Below, piece by piece: positions 26,209-34,401 of a stretch of DNA of 34,401 nucleotides. Under the pieces are notes generated by a model. That model saw only the letters and a list, made by a program, of their open reading frames with translations, made no database searches and was not told the DNA's origin. A program made the position numbers and the translations under genes. Source of the stretch: CG2-30-36-16 sp964372115 (GTDB lineage Bacteria; Bacteroidota; Ignavibacteria; Ignavibacteriales; Ignavibacteriaceae). Location: assembly GCA_964372115.1 (NCBI GenBank), contig CAYJPN010000048.1, positions 1 to 34,401 of the forward strand, read 5' to 3'. The stretch's first letter is position 1. Every line of letters begins with the position of its first letter.

Positions 26209-28371
26209 ATGAAATCTAAATTTTTACTTATTTCGTTCATATTATTCATGTGTAATTTTTCCTTTCCCCAGCAGATATGGAATGTCTGGTATCAGTATGG
26301 ACCTTATGGCGGTAATGTTACCGATATTACTATTTCCTCATTTCATCAGCTTGCCTTAATAGCAAATAACAGCGGTTCCGTAAAAGTATACGACTGGGTC
26401 GATCTACTAAAAAATGAAGAAGTTTCTGCAATGGAGTATGCCGCAATTGGAAACCGTTTGTATATCGTTACGAATGATTCCTTAAAAAGAACAGACGACA
26501 ACGGTTACCATTGGGCGGATGTTTTGTCTCCCGGCATTAGTGTAAAAGGATTAAGTATATCATCTTTGCTAACCGGAAATATATTCCTCTGGTCAGATTC
26601 TGTTATTGTTTTCGGTAAAGATGAAACTTACCCCTGGGAAAAAATTTATTTTCATGGGAACAAAATTAATGAGGTGCACCCTTCCGTAACTTCCGATTCG
26701 TTATTTTTTGTTGCATCAGAAAATGGATTATTTCGTTCCGATTTAAATGGCTTCATCGACACTCTTCTTTATCAACCGGTACAATCCATCTGCTGTGCAA
26801 ATAATATGCTTAACAGATTATATGTTTCAAACAGTAAACGGAATACGATATACTTTTCTAATGACGACGGGGCAACGTGGGATTCTTCATCTATTGGCAT
26901 ACCGGAAGAACCCGTTAATGATATCGCAGTTTATAATACAAATCCGCAAATTGCTTTTACAGCTACAACAGATGGTGTTTATAAAACGGTGAATGGAGGT
27001 GCTGTTTGGTTTAAGTATTCGAATAATTTGTCATATGCGGACAGCGGCAGAATAAAAACTTTGGAATCAACAACGCTTGCTATAAACGGAGAAAATATTT
27101 TTGCTGGAACACCGGAAGGTATTTTTAGGGCAACTATTACAAATGATAGCTGGGAACATCTTGGAGCTAACAATCAGAGTGTAAAATCAATCGCAAAAAA
27201 ATCTTTCTACTTCGGAGACAATTTATTCATCGGTACTTCAAAGGGTGTTCAGAAATCGGATAGTTATGATTGGACTACGAGTTCTTTATATTCACAAAAC
27301 GGTCCGGAGATTTATAAAATTTTCTGTAATCGAGAGAACAACGACAGTCTTGTGATTGCTGTTGAAAAAAAAGAAAACGGCAGTTCACTTTTTTATCGTT
27401 CTATGGATGATGGCAATACTTTTTCACCGGTATTTTTAACCCCTGACGGAACCGGAAAAATAAACTCATTTTATGCAAGAGAAGATAGCAGCAACATAAT
27501 ATTTGCGTTAACGGATAATGAGAGCAATTCTTACGGAATGTTTGTTTCCCGATCTTACGGCGATTCGGGGTCATGGCAGCCTGCATTGTCAACATTCAAC
27601 AAAAAATTTAATACTTTTACATTCCATCCTTATATTGACACATTATGCTTTATTGTAAACGATAATGAGTTATACAAGAGTACCGATGGCGGATGGACTT
27701 TAAAATATATTTCAACGATACCGTCAAAAAAAATTAATGATCTTTTAATAGCTGAATATAATTATATGTTCGCTGCTGGTACCGGGGTTAAACTAAGTAC
27801 CGACTTCGGTTACACATGGTCGGATTGGGGATTGGATTCGATAGAAGTTTTTAAGGTTGTTTACGATTGGTGGTCGCTCATTGCGGCTTCTCACACAGAG
27901 GGCATTTTTGCTAATTATCATTTGCGGGGTGAGTGGATACCGTTTAATGTTGGAATCCCGACAAAAAGAATAAACGATATGGTAAACTTTACGCACGGTT
28001 ACCTGCATGCCGCGACAGAATCAAATTCAATTTTTATGATGTATTTGATAATCAACAAGACCGAAAACGAAATAAATATTGCAAAAAGTTTTTCTCTCGA
28101 ACAAAATTATCCCAACCCGTTTAACCCAACAACAAAAATTCAATTCACCCTTCCCTCTCCTTCAGAAGGAGAGGGGTCGGGGGTGAGGTTTTCGACACTA
28201 AAAATATACGACATCCTCGGTCGGGAAATAACCACGCTCATCAACAAAGATCTTGCGCCGGGCAATTATGATGTTGACTTTAATGCCAATGGATTAGCCA
28301 GCGGTGTTTATTTTTATAGATTGGAAGCGGGAAGTTTTGTGCAGACGAAGAAGATGATCTTACTAAGATAA
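26209..28371 (+). CDS. Large Asp-box/BNR-repeat secreted protein with T9SS type A sorting domain
   Basis: About 720 residues from ATG 26209, chosen over the in-frame TTG at 26203 because of the AAAGAGG 6 nt upstream and the signal peptide MKSKFLLISFILFMCNFSFPQ. The body (about 22-615) has repeated Asp-box-like motifs (RTDDNGYHW, SNDDGATW, TVNGGAVW, SMDDGNTF, SYGDSGSW, STDGGWTL, STDFGYTW), suggesting one or two beta-propellers of the BNR/VPS10-like kind. Catalytic residues of a sialidase are not recognisable. Residues about 629-720 are a T9SS sorting domain nearly identical in DNA to those of the 6835, 17442 and 20299 genes, including a type A palindromic element (28145-28186). It follows the paralog array after a 128-nt gap and ends the block; a strong terminator lies 21 nt downstream. 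Confidence 0.88.
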   Translation: MKSKFLLISFILFMCNFSFPQQIWNVWYQYGPYGGNVTDITISSFHQLALIANNSGSVKVYDWVDLLKNEEVSAMEYAAIGNRLYIVTNDSLKRTDDNGYHWADVLSPGISVKGLSISSLLTGNIFLWSDSVIVFGKDETYPWEKIYFHGNKINEVHPSVTSDSLFFVASENGLFRSDLNGFIDTLLYQPVQSICCANNMLNRLYVSNSKRNTIYFSNDDGATWDSSSIGIPEEPVNDIAVYNTNPQIAFTATTDGVYKTVNGGAVWFKYSNNLSYADSGRIKTLESTTLAINGENIFAGTPEGIFRATITNDSWEHLGANNQSVKSIAKKSFYFGDNLFIGTSKGVQKSDSYDWTTSSLYSQNGPEIYKIFCNRENNDSLVIAVEKKENGSSLFYRSMDDGNTFSPVFLTPDGTGKINSFYAREDSSNIIFALTDNESNSYGMFVSRSYGDSGSWQPALSTFNKKFNTFTFHPYIDTLCFIVNDNELYKSTDGGWTLKYISTIPSKKINDLLIAEYNYMFAAGTGVKLSTDFGYTWSDWGLDSIEVFKVVYDWWSLIAASHTEGIFANYHLRGEWIPFNVGIPTKRINDMVNFTHGYLHAATESNSIFMMYLIINKTENEINIAKSFSLEQNYPNPFNPTTKIQFTLPSPSEGEGSGVRFSTLKIYDILGREITTLINKDLAPGNYDVDFNANGLASGVYFYRLEAGSFVQTKKMILLR
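28145..28186 (+). repeat. REP-like palindromic element, type A, copy 4 (in frame in a sorting domain)
   Basis: Same as the copy at 22925-22966 except that the first C of the left inner arm is T (TCCCTCTCCTTC), which breaks one base pair. It reads in frame as SPSEGEGSGVR. Confidence 0.85.
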
Positions 28372-28392
28372 TTTTTTTAATTGTGCGTCATC

Positions 28393-28428
28393 AAAAAAAG
28401 AGGTGTATAAACTCTGCACCTCTTTTTT
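28393..28428 (+). terminator. Rho-independent terminator after the T9SS block
   Basis: AAAAAAAGAGGTG (28393-28405) pairs with CACCTCTTTTTT (28417-28428) across an 11-nt loop; the T-run forms the 3' end. Located 21 nt after the stop of the 26209 gene. Confidence 0.85.
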
Positions 28429-28481
28429 GATTTTAAAACATTTACGTTTTTTAAAGAGCCTTTCGCAAAAATAACACAATT

Positions 28482-28510
28482 TTTGAATTAGCAATTTATT
28501 ACTAAATTTG
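28482..28510 (+). promoter_or_regulatory. Candidate Bacteroidota-type promoter for the histidine kinase gene
   Basis: TTTG (28482-28485) and TAAATTTG (28503-28510) match the -33 TTTG and -7 TAnnTTTG boxes described for Bacteroidota, with a 17-nt spacer, which is at the short end. It would give a 5' leader of about 115 nt before ATG 28634. The sequence is AT-rich, so a chance match is possible. Confidence 0.35.
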
Positions 28511-28633
28511 CGGCAGTAAAGTATAAATTATCAGCCATTTCTCCTTTTCCTTTATGATCTGGTGCTAAATTAATGCAATATTACTTCGATTATATAACAT
28601 AATAAATATTTCGCATCCGAAAGCTTTGATAAA

Positions 28634-31096
28634 ATGAACCGGTTGAGTAAAATAATTACATTCAAAGGCATAATAGCTGCAATTGTTTTCGGATTGTTGG
28701 CATTATTAATAATCTATTCAAAAATTCATTTTAACATACCCGGTACAAATATGCTCACCGATCCAAGGGAGCTTTTTGTACTTATCGGGGCAGCACTGAC
28801 GGGCCCTGTTGGTGGTATTATAATAGGAATATTAGCTTCAATTTCTGACCCCACACCTGGATTAATCTACTATGTTATGGCACAGCATATTGTAGGTGCT
28901 GTATTTATCGGGTATTTTTATAAAAAAACAAGAAATCAACATCTCAACATATTATATCACATTTTTGTTTGGGTCATTCTTGTTCTCTGTTATTATTCTG
29001 TTTTTTATATGCCGGTTTATTATATAACATATTTCTTTTTTCCCTCTACATATAAACTTATAACTATCATACCGGGTGACCCCACTGGTGCGATAATAAT
29101 TATACTCAAAGGATGGATTCCTGAATTTATATTTACTTCGGTAACTTCATCTATAGTACTGTTATCACTGACCGATAGGTCGCGAACTCCAATTTGGGGA
29201 AACCCGAATACTACTCCATTCCCGAATTATAAAAAGGAATTTTTTCTTTTTCGATTTGAGATTTTCAGAAACAATATCTGGGTTCGAATGTCGCTTTGGT
29301 TCTTATTATTTACCCTGGTTCCAATTTTAATAATTGCTGTTTTTGTAACTGATCTTATGAAAGAATCTGTGCTTCGTACGGAAGCCGATCAAATTTTAGC
29401 CAATGCACAAACATCTGCATTTCTAATTGCAAAAGTACCTGCTTTTCCCCAAAATCATTATCAAACATTTGAGTTAAACGGGCATAAATATTTTGTTATT
29501 TTGAGCGAAACAAGGGAAGATAATGATATAATACGGGGGAATAGTTTTGTGCCCGATTACTTAACAAAGATTGATAGTCTTAGAAAATTAAACAAAAAGG
29601 GTACCTACTCTGATGTTGTAAACAACCTATGTCTTGGCTACTCCAGGATAGATGAACAACGAACATGTGTAACTTTTTCCGGACCAAATAAGTTTAAAGC
29701 TATTATGTTGGGCGTTGAATGGCTATCGGGTCGAAATTTATTTTTTGGTTTAATTTTGCTTTCCTGTTTTGGCGGGTTCATAATTTGGATTGTAATTGCG
29801 CGACCGTTAAAGAAATTAAAAAGTGCCGCTGAAGCTGTTAGCCACGGGGATTACTCTGTTCAAATAAATACGGCAGATATGGATGATGATATTGCCCTTT
29901 TATCGGCTTCATTCAACAACATGGTGTCGAGCATAAAAGCTGCACAAAACAAACTTATTCTTGAAACAGAAAAAAGTTTAAAAACAGAAAAAGAAAAATA
30001 TATTTTTGCGACCGAGCTTAAAAGAATTTCGGATAATATTCTGGATGTTATAATAAAAACCTCGACAGATGGCGTAATTTTATTTACCAACCCGGCTATT
30101 TATAAAACCTTTGCGTACAGCGAAAAAGAAATTATCAGCGAATACTTAAAAAATTTCGTTCACCCGGTAGATATAGAAACGTTTAACAGTAAGTTTGATG
30201 TCCTTGTAAAAAAACAAATGTCTGTAAAATTTCAATTTCGTTTTATCAACAAAGACGGATCATCTGTTTATGTTGAAATAATTGGAAGCCCTTTAACTAA
30301 TGAAGTTGGTGTAACAACCAGTTTAATTTTTACATTAAGAGATATCACTTCTATAAAAGAGATTGAAGACTCTCTGAAAAAAGCAAAAGAAGAAGCGGAA
30401 AAATCGAACCAGTTAAAAACTGACTTTCTCGCACAGATGTCGCACGAAATAAGAACCCCGATTAACAGTATATTAAGTTTCAGCCGGTTGATTAAAGACG
30501 AGGTTCAAGATAGAGTAAGCGCTGATATCAATTACAGTTTTACAGCTATTGAAAACAGCTCGCAACGTTTGATCAGAACAATTGAATCGTTATTGAATTT
30601 TTCGCAGTTGTTAAGAAAAAATTATGACGTAACTCTTGAAGAAATTGACTTATACAATATTTTAGGTAATTTGGAACACGAGTTCTCAATACACGCAAAG
30701 AACAAATCACTCCAACTCGTTTACTCAAATAATTGTAAAGACTGCAAAATTATTTCGGACAAGTATATTACACAGCAGATAGCTGCAAACTTAATAGATA
30801 ATGCCATTAAATATACGCAGCATGGCTCTGTTGAAATATATACGGAAAGAATTGAGGATAGGGTTGTCTTAAAAATTATCGATACCGGCAAGGGGATGGC
30901 ACAGGATTATTTGAGGCATCTTTTCGAACCATTTAGTCAGGAAGAAACCGGCTATAACAGAAGGTTTGAAGGAAATGGACTCGGTTTGGCGATTGTAAAA
31001 GAATATTGCTCTTTAATTGGCGCCGAAATAAAAGTGGAATCTGAAAAAGGTGTCGGTTCAACTTTTACAATAATTTTTTACAAAATTGTGCATTAA
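28634..31096 (+). CDS. Orphan histidine kinase: LytS-type 5TM, extracytoplasmic sensor, HAMP, PAS, HisKA, HATPase
   Basis: An 820-residue membrane sensor kinase. Residues about 10-185 contain several hydrophobic helices with the LytS-like 5TM pattern (ELFVLIGAALTGPVGGIIIG...ASISDP). A further membrane helix (about 219-241), an extracytoplasmic segment (about 242-367) and a second helix (about 368-390) form a separate sensor unit. HAMP follows at about 388-440, then PAS (about 462-575), a short coiled segment, and HisKA with phospho-acceptor His604 in MSHEIRTP. The ATPase domain has N box NLIDNAIKY (about 719), G1 DTGKGM (about 749) and G2 GNGLGLAIV (about 780). No receiver domain or response regulator gene is adjacent, so its partner must be encoded elsewhere. 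It is monocistronic in appearance: a terminator and candidate promoter lie upstream, and 85 nt separate it from the next gene. Confidence 0.93.
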   Translation: MNRLSKIITFKGIIAAIVFGLLALLIIYSKIHFNIPGTNMLTDPRELFVLIGAALTGPVGGIIIGILASISDPTPGLIYYVMAQHIVGAVFIGYFYKKTRNQHLNILYHIFVWVILVLCYYSVFYMPVYYITYFFFPSTYKLITIIPGDPTGAIIIILKGWIPEFIFTSVTSSIVLLSLTDRSRTPIWGNPNTTPFPNYKKEFFLFRFEIFRNNIWVRMSLWFLLFTLVPILIIAVFVTDLMKESVLRTEADQILANAQTSAFLIAKVPAFPQNHYQTFELNGHKYFVILSETREDNDIIRGNSFVPDYLTKIDSLRKLNKKGTYSDVVNNLCLGYSRIDEQRTCVTFSGPNKFKAIMLGVEWLSGRNLFFGLILLSCFGGFIIWIVIARPLKKLKSAAEAVSHGDYSVQINTADMDDDIALLSASFNNMVSSIKAAQNKLILETEKSLKTEKEKYIFATELKRISDNILDVIIKTSTDGVILFTNPAIYKTFAYSEKEIISEYLKNFVHPVDIETFNSKFDVLVKKQMSVKFQFRFINKDGSSVYVEIIGSPLTNEVGVTTSLIFTLRDITSIKEIEDSLKKAKEEAEKSNQLKTDFLAQMSHEIRTPINSILSFSRLIKDEVQDRVSADINYSFTAIENSSQRLIRTIESLLNFSQLLRKNYDVTLEEIDLYNILGNLEHEFSIHAKNKSLQLVYSNNCKDCKIISDKYITQQIAANLIDNAIKYTQHGSVEIYTERIEDRVVLKIIDTGKGMAQDYLRHLFEPFSQEETGYNRRFEGNGLGLAIVKEYCSLIGAEIKVESEKGVGSTFTIIFYKIVH

Positions 31097-31141
31097 TCTG
31101 TTTATTACCTTATTGTCTATTTGAAACAGAGCTGAAATCTT

Positions 31142-31176
31142 ATTATTATTTTCCCCGAATAATAATTTACCTGGAG
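31142..31176 (+). promoter_or_regulatory. AT-rich hairpin and ribosome binding site before the M14 peptidase
   Basis: ATTATTATT (31142-31150) can pair with AATAATAAT (31158-31166) across TTCCCCG. GGAG (31173-31176) lies 5 nt before ATG 31182 and fixes that start. The stem is weak (A-T only), so a regulatory role is uncertain. Confidence 0.4.
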
Positions 31177-31181
31177 CCTGT

Positions 31182-33767
31182 ATGAAATCCCTCTTTTCTT
31201 TTTTGCTCATACTATTTTCGATTATACAACTTAATTCGCAATCGTTAAAATCTCCCGAAGAGTTTCTTGGTTTTAAACCTGGCAGCGACTATAAAATTGC
31301 TGATTACCAGACCATTCAAAATTACTTCAAACATCTTTCGGAAAATTCTGGTTTGATAAAATACGAGGTTGTTGGAAAAACTTGTCTCGGTAAAGATATG
31401 TTTCTTGCTGTTATCAGCAGCGAAGAAAACATGAAATATTTTGATAAATATGCCGCCATCTCAAAAAAACTTTCAGACCCCCGCATGCTTACCGATAAAG
31501 AAGCTAAGGCACTTTCGGAGGAAGGGAAAGTAATTGTGTTTGTCACCTGCAATATTCATTCAACTGAAATTGCCTCATCTCAAATGTCGATGCAGCTTGC
31601 TTACGACTTGATAAGCGGAGCAGCGCCGGTAAAAAGTTTGGAGGCTTTGAACAATGTAATTTTTATTTTAATGCCGTCAATAAATCCTGATGGTACAACT
31701 ATGGTTGTTGATTGGTATAACAAATACCTTAACACCGAGTTTGACGGAAGCGGACTGCCGTATTTGTATCATAAGTATGCCGGGCACGATAACAACCGCG
31801 ACTGGTTTATGTTTAATCTTCCCGAAACAAAAGCTGTGGTTGATATAGCTTTCAAAAAATATATCCCCCAGGTTTGGCTTGATGAGCATCAGATGGGAAG
31901 CAGCGGCGCGCGCCTTTTTGTGGTTCCGTATAAAGACCCGATTAACCCGAATGTTCACCCATTAATATGGCAATGGCAAAAAGTAATCGGAGGTTTAACA
32001 ACATTGCGCCTGGAGCAGCAAAAGTACACAGGTGTTATTGACCACGCATATTTCGAAGGCTGGTGGGAAGGACCGGCAAGTGATTGTGGAATGTGGCATA
32101 ATCAGATTGCTCTGCTTTCCGAAATGGCTTCCTGCAACATCGCTTCGCCGATTTATATCGATCCATCGGAAGTAAAAGCAACGGATGAATTAGCCACTTA
32201 CGATATCCGTACGAACTATCCGCACCCATGGCGCGGCGGCTGGTGGCGTTTAAAAGATATCGTCGATTACGAATTAGCTCTAACTTACACTTTGATAGAA
32301 ACTTCAGCAAACTACAAAAATGATATTTTATATGACTACTACCTCATGGGCAAAGACGCCATTGAAAAAGGGAAAGAAGGAAAACCTTTTGCATATGTTA
32401 TTCCCCGCAATCAAACCGATCCTGTAACAACATCAAAGATGATTGAGATATTACAGGAAGGCGCTGTTGAAGTTCGCTACTCGGAAAAAGAATTTACCAT
32501 TAACAATACTATATACCCGGCTGATAGTTATGTGATTTATTTAAGTCAACCGTATGGCATATACGTTAAAGATTTGTTTGATGACCAGTTTTACCCAGAT
32601 TTACGAAGATCAAAAAAAGAAACGCCTATACGTCCTTACGATGTTGCAGGCTGGACTCTTCCCTACTTAATGGGTGTTAAATTTTTCAAAATTGATGAGC
32701 CTTTTACGCTGCAAACCAAATTGTTGGATTCACCGAATTATGTCACATCAATAGTTCCGGATGGTGAACCGCAATATTATGCGGCGCCGGCAGGCTTAAA
32801 TGTAAATAGTTCATTGATAAATAAACTTCAAAAAGAAAATGTAAAAGTTTTTTGGAATACAAAAAAAGTAACAACCGCTGACAAGGATTTTAAAGAGGGC
32901 TCGGTATTTATAAATAGTGAGAACATAGATCGTGATGCGCTTGCAAAAATTGGCGATGAACTGCATCTTGTTTTTTATGCTGCAAACGAAATTGGTGATT
33001 CGGCGTTAAAAGAAATTAAAAAGGTGCGTGTTGGTTTGTATAATTCCTACACTGCCAATATGGATGAGGGATGGACACGTTTACTGCTTGAAAACTACGA
33101 CTTTGAGTTTAAACGGATGGAAAATAAAGATTTTAAAAGTAAAAGTTTGAAAGATGATTATGATGTTATAATAATTCCCGATATGAACGGCGATGTTATT
33201 AAAACAGGAAAATACAGCGGCGAGTATGCAAGATATAACAGAGCCAAACCGAAAGAGTACGAGGGCGGTATCGAAAAGGAAGGAGTGGAAAATTTAAAGA
33301 AATTTGTTGAAGATGCCGGAGGTTATCTAATCGTTACAGGGGATGCATGCAACTTTGCGATTGAAGATTTAGGACTGCGTGTAAACAACGTTCTAAAAGG
33401 CGTAAAGAGTGATGATTATTACTGTCCCGGTTCATTGCTTAAAATGAACATTAATAATACAACACCGCTCGGTTACGGATTTGAAGAAGAGATAACCGGT
33501 TACCAACATAAAAGTATCGCATTCTCAACATCAGTTCCGTTCGGTGAGTTTGATAGAAATATTGTTGTCCGCTACCCCGAAAAAAATTTGTTAAAGTCCG
33601 GGTTCCTGCTTGGCGAAGATTATTTATACAAACGCGCGGCGGTTGTGGATGTAAAGCAGAAAAAAGGGCATGTAATTTTATTAGGGTTTAAAGTACAAAA
33701 TAGACATCAGACTTTTGGTACATTTAAGCTATTGTTCAACGCAATTCACATGGCGGGTTTACAATAA
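31182..33767 (+). CDS. Secreted M14-family zinc carboxypeptidase with C-terminal GATase1-like domain
   Basis: An 861-residue protein with signal peptide 1-19 (MKSLFSFLLILFSIIQLNSQ). The peptidase domain (about 30-345) shows the M14 set: zinc ligands His126 and Glu129 in HSTE, His236 in DEHQMG, substrate-binding Asn205-Arg206 in NNRDW, and the catalytic Glu314 in LLSEMAS. Family knowledge says such enzymes remove C-terminal residues from peptides using one zinc ion. A long C-terminal part (about 430-861) contains a region resembling class I glutamine-amidotransferase-like folds (VRVGLYNSYTANMDEGWTR...DYDVIIIPDM), seen in other large secreted M14 relatives. There is no T9SS tag, so the product probably stays in the periplasm or outer membrane, unlike the cargo proteins upstream. 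GGAG 5 nt before the ATG supports this start. A bidirectional terminator follows. Confidence 0.9.
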   Translation: MKSLFSFLLILFSIIQLNSQSLKSPEEFLGFKPGSDYKIADYQTIQNYFKHLSENSGLIKYEVVGKTCLGKDMFLAVISSEENMKYFDKYAAISKKLSDPRMLTDKEAKALSEEGKVIVFVTCNIHSTEIASSQMSMQLAYDLISGAAPVKSLEALNNVIFILMPSINPDGTTMVVDWYNKYLNTEFDGSGLPYLYHKYAGHDNNRDWFMFNLPETKAVVDIAFKKYIPQVWLDEHQMGSSGARLFVVPYKDPINPNVHPLIWQWQKVIGGLTTLRLEQQKYTGVIDHAYFEGWWEGPASDCGMWHNQIALLSEMASCNIASPIYIDPSEVKATDELATYDIRTNYPHPWRGGWWRLKDIVDYELALTYTLIETSANYKNDILYDYYLMGKDAIEKGKEGKPFAYVIPRNQTDPVTTSKMIEILQEGAVEVRYSEKEFTINNTIYPADSYVIYLSQPYGIYVKDLFDDQFYPDLRRSKKETPIRPYDVAGWTLPYLMGVKFFKIDEPFTLQTKLLDSPNYVTSIVPDGEPQYYAAPAGLNVNSSLINKLQKENVKVFWNTKKVTTADKDFKEGSVFINSENIDRDALAKIGDELHLVFYAANEIGDSALKEIKKVRVGLYNSYTANMDEGWTRLLLENYDFEFKRMENKDFKSKSLKDDYDVIIIPDMNGDVIKTGKYSGEYARYNRAKPKEYEGGIEKEGVENLKKFVEDAGGYLIVTGDACNFAIEDLGLRVNNVLKGVKSDDYYCPGSLLKMNINNTTPLGYGFEEEITGYQHKSIAFSTSVPFGEFDRNIVVRYPEKNLLKSGFLLGEDYLYKRAAVVDVKQKKGHVILLGFKVQNRHQTFGTFKLLFNAIHMAGLQ

Positions 33768-33770
33768 TTA

Positions 33771-33804
33771 AAAACGGCGGGGTTTCTCTCCCCGCCGCTT
33801 TTTT
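33771..33804. terminator. Bidirectional rho-independent terminator between convergent genes
   Basis: CGGCGGGG (33775-33782) pairs perfectly with CCCCGCCG (33790-33797) across TTTCTCT. AAAA precedes it and TTTTTT follows, so it can stop transcription from both the M14 peptidase gene (+) and the DUF2202 gene (-). Confidence 0.9.
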
Positions 33805-33816
33805 AGAAGACAAATA

Positions 33817-34284
33817 TTATTTGCCGTTTATTATTTGGTCATAGGTTTCTTGATCTAAGTATTGAGGTGAATAAACAATTCCTCTTATTTGCAGATTTCT
33901 TACAAACGCTCTTAAGTGAAAACCACTTGCGCGTTTTAAGTTAGAGTAAACTTTTATAATATAAATGTTGTCAGCATTATCAATTTGTTCCTGTAAATCT
34001 AAAATATCAATTTCTTCAATTGCTCCACCCACTAACAAAGCATCGTTTAGCGATACACTGCCTTGTTCGATTAGAGTAGTGTACAGTTGCTGTAGTTCTT
34101 CATTCTGAAATACACCGGGTATATCATTCGCCGCCGGGTCATCAATCTGGTAAACGTTAAGAAGATATTTTATTGCGTTTGTATGCGCCTGTTCGCTCTT
34201 ACTTATATTATTGAATACAAACAGATTGTAGGACTGATAAAAGTTTTTGTAAACATCGCGAGCAAGTTTTTCTTCTTCGCGCAT
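33817..34284 (-). CDS. DUF2202 ferritin-like domain protein, 5' end apparently disrupted
   Basis: A 155-residue frame from ATG 34284. It matches the DUF2202 ferritin-like pattern: MREEEKLARDVY in helix 1, SEQAHTNAIKYLL in helix 2, and GFHLRAFVRNL near the C-terminus, with Glu and His residues spaced as for a diiron four-helix bundle. DUF2202 proteins have no settled function. In family members the motif is normally preceded by L-EEE-AGL-Y; here the same frame upstream of ATG 34284 reads ESWDELSPEETAGLIY back to a TGA at 34354-34356, and beyond that a hydrophobic stretch (FLFYLFFQFVPLFKG) to the window edge. No start codon lies between the TGA and ATG 34284. The real gene therefore probably begins outside the window with a signal peptide and is broken by the TGA or by a nearby frameshift or sequence error. 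Confidence 0.75.
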   Translation of the reverse strand: MREEEKLARDVYKNFYQSYNLFVFNNISKSEQAHTNAIKYLLNVYQIDDPAANDIPGVFQNEELQQLYTTLIEQGSVSLNDALLVGGAIEEIDILDLQEQIDNADNIYIIKVYSNLKRASGFHLRAFVRNLQIRGIVYSPQYLDQETYDQIINGK

Positions 34285-34401
34285 GTAAATTAAACCGGCA
34301 GTTTCTTCGGGACTCAGTTCGTCCCATGACTCTACTTGTGCGGCTTTAAGTAGTCAGCCCTTAAAAAGCGGCACAAACTGAAAAAACAGATAGAAAAGAA
34401 A

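Noticed and set aside
7934..28186. Repeated short palindromes as a CRISPR array
   Set aside because: The copies are kilobases apart, lie inside coding sequences and have no spacer structure.
34354..34356. TGA as selenocysteine or as a reassigned codon
   Set aside because: TGA ends several well-supported genes in the window, and DUF2202 proteins are not known selenoproteins; a mutation or error is simpler.

Overview
The window looks like an AT-rich chromosome segment from a member of the Bacteroidota/Chlorobi superphylum, most likely an Ignavibacteria-type organism. The main reason is the number of secreted proteins that end in a type IX secretion system (T9SS) type A sorting domain of the form NYPNPFNPTTKI...KIYDILGREV...SGVYFYRL...TKKM.LIR. 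Weak or absent Shine-Dalgarno sequences, a TAnnTTTG-like promoter box and a lipoprotein with an NPLDP-type N-terminus fit the same assignment. This is inferred from protein style; no rRNA or other phylogenetic marker is present.

Layout. (1) Positions 1-402 hold the last codons of an unidentified gene and, on the minus strand, a decayed N-terminal fragment that resembles the ubiquitin-like domain of Mut7-C RNase proteins. (2) Positions 403-6562 form a tight five-gene operon with gaps of about 1 to 47 nt: a lipoprotein, a GAF-sigma54 activator, a membrane Ser/Thr kinase with two PEGA domains, a six-kelch T9SS cargo protein, and a TPR-like/DUF5683 membrane protein. (3) Positions 6835-28371 form a block of nine consecutive T9SS cargo genes. 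Six are paralogs (genes starting at 8171, 12605, 15498, 17442, 20299 and 23159) that share a core of about 420 residues. They occur in a short form (about 643 aa) and a long form (about 950-973 aa, with an extra N-terminal propeller-like region). Two Asp-box/Ycf48-like proteins flank the block, and a VIT-VWA protein lies inside it. (4) Positions 28634-33767 hold an orphan multidomain histidine kinase and a secreted M14 metallopeptidase. (5) At the right edge is a minus-strand DUF2202 ferritin-like gene whose 5' end appears broken.

The most notable structure is in the T9SS block. The six core proteins are mosaics: the first and second halves of the core, and the C-terminal tags, exist in two types that are swapped between paralogs, and there are long stretches of near-identity at the DNA level. 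In addition, six of the cargo genes carry a GC-richer palindromic element of about 42-46 bp inserted in frame at the same place in the sorting domain. It adds a SPSEGEGSGVR- or LRERVSEGRVR-like peptide between two strands of the secretion tag. I read this as REP-like palindromic elements colonising protein-coding DNA and being copied between genes together with the tag.

I found no tRNA, rRNA, CRISPR array, complete insertion sequence or replication origin.
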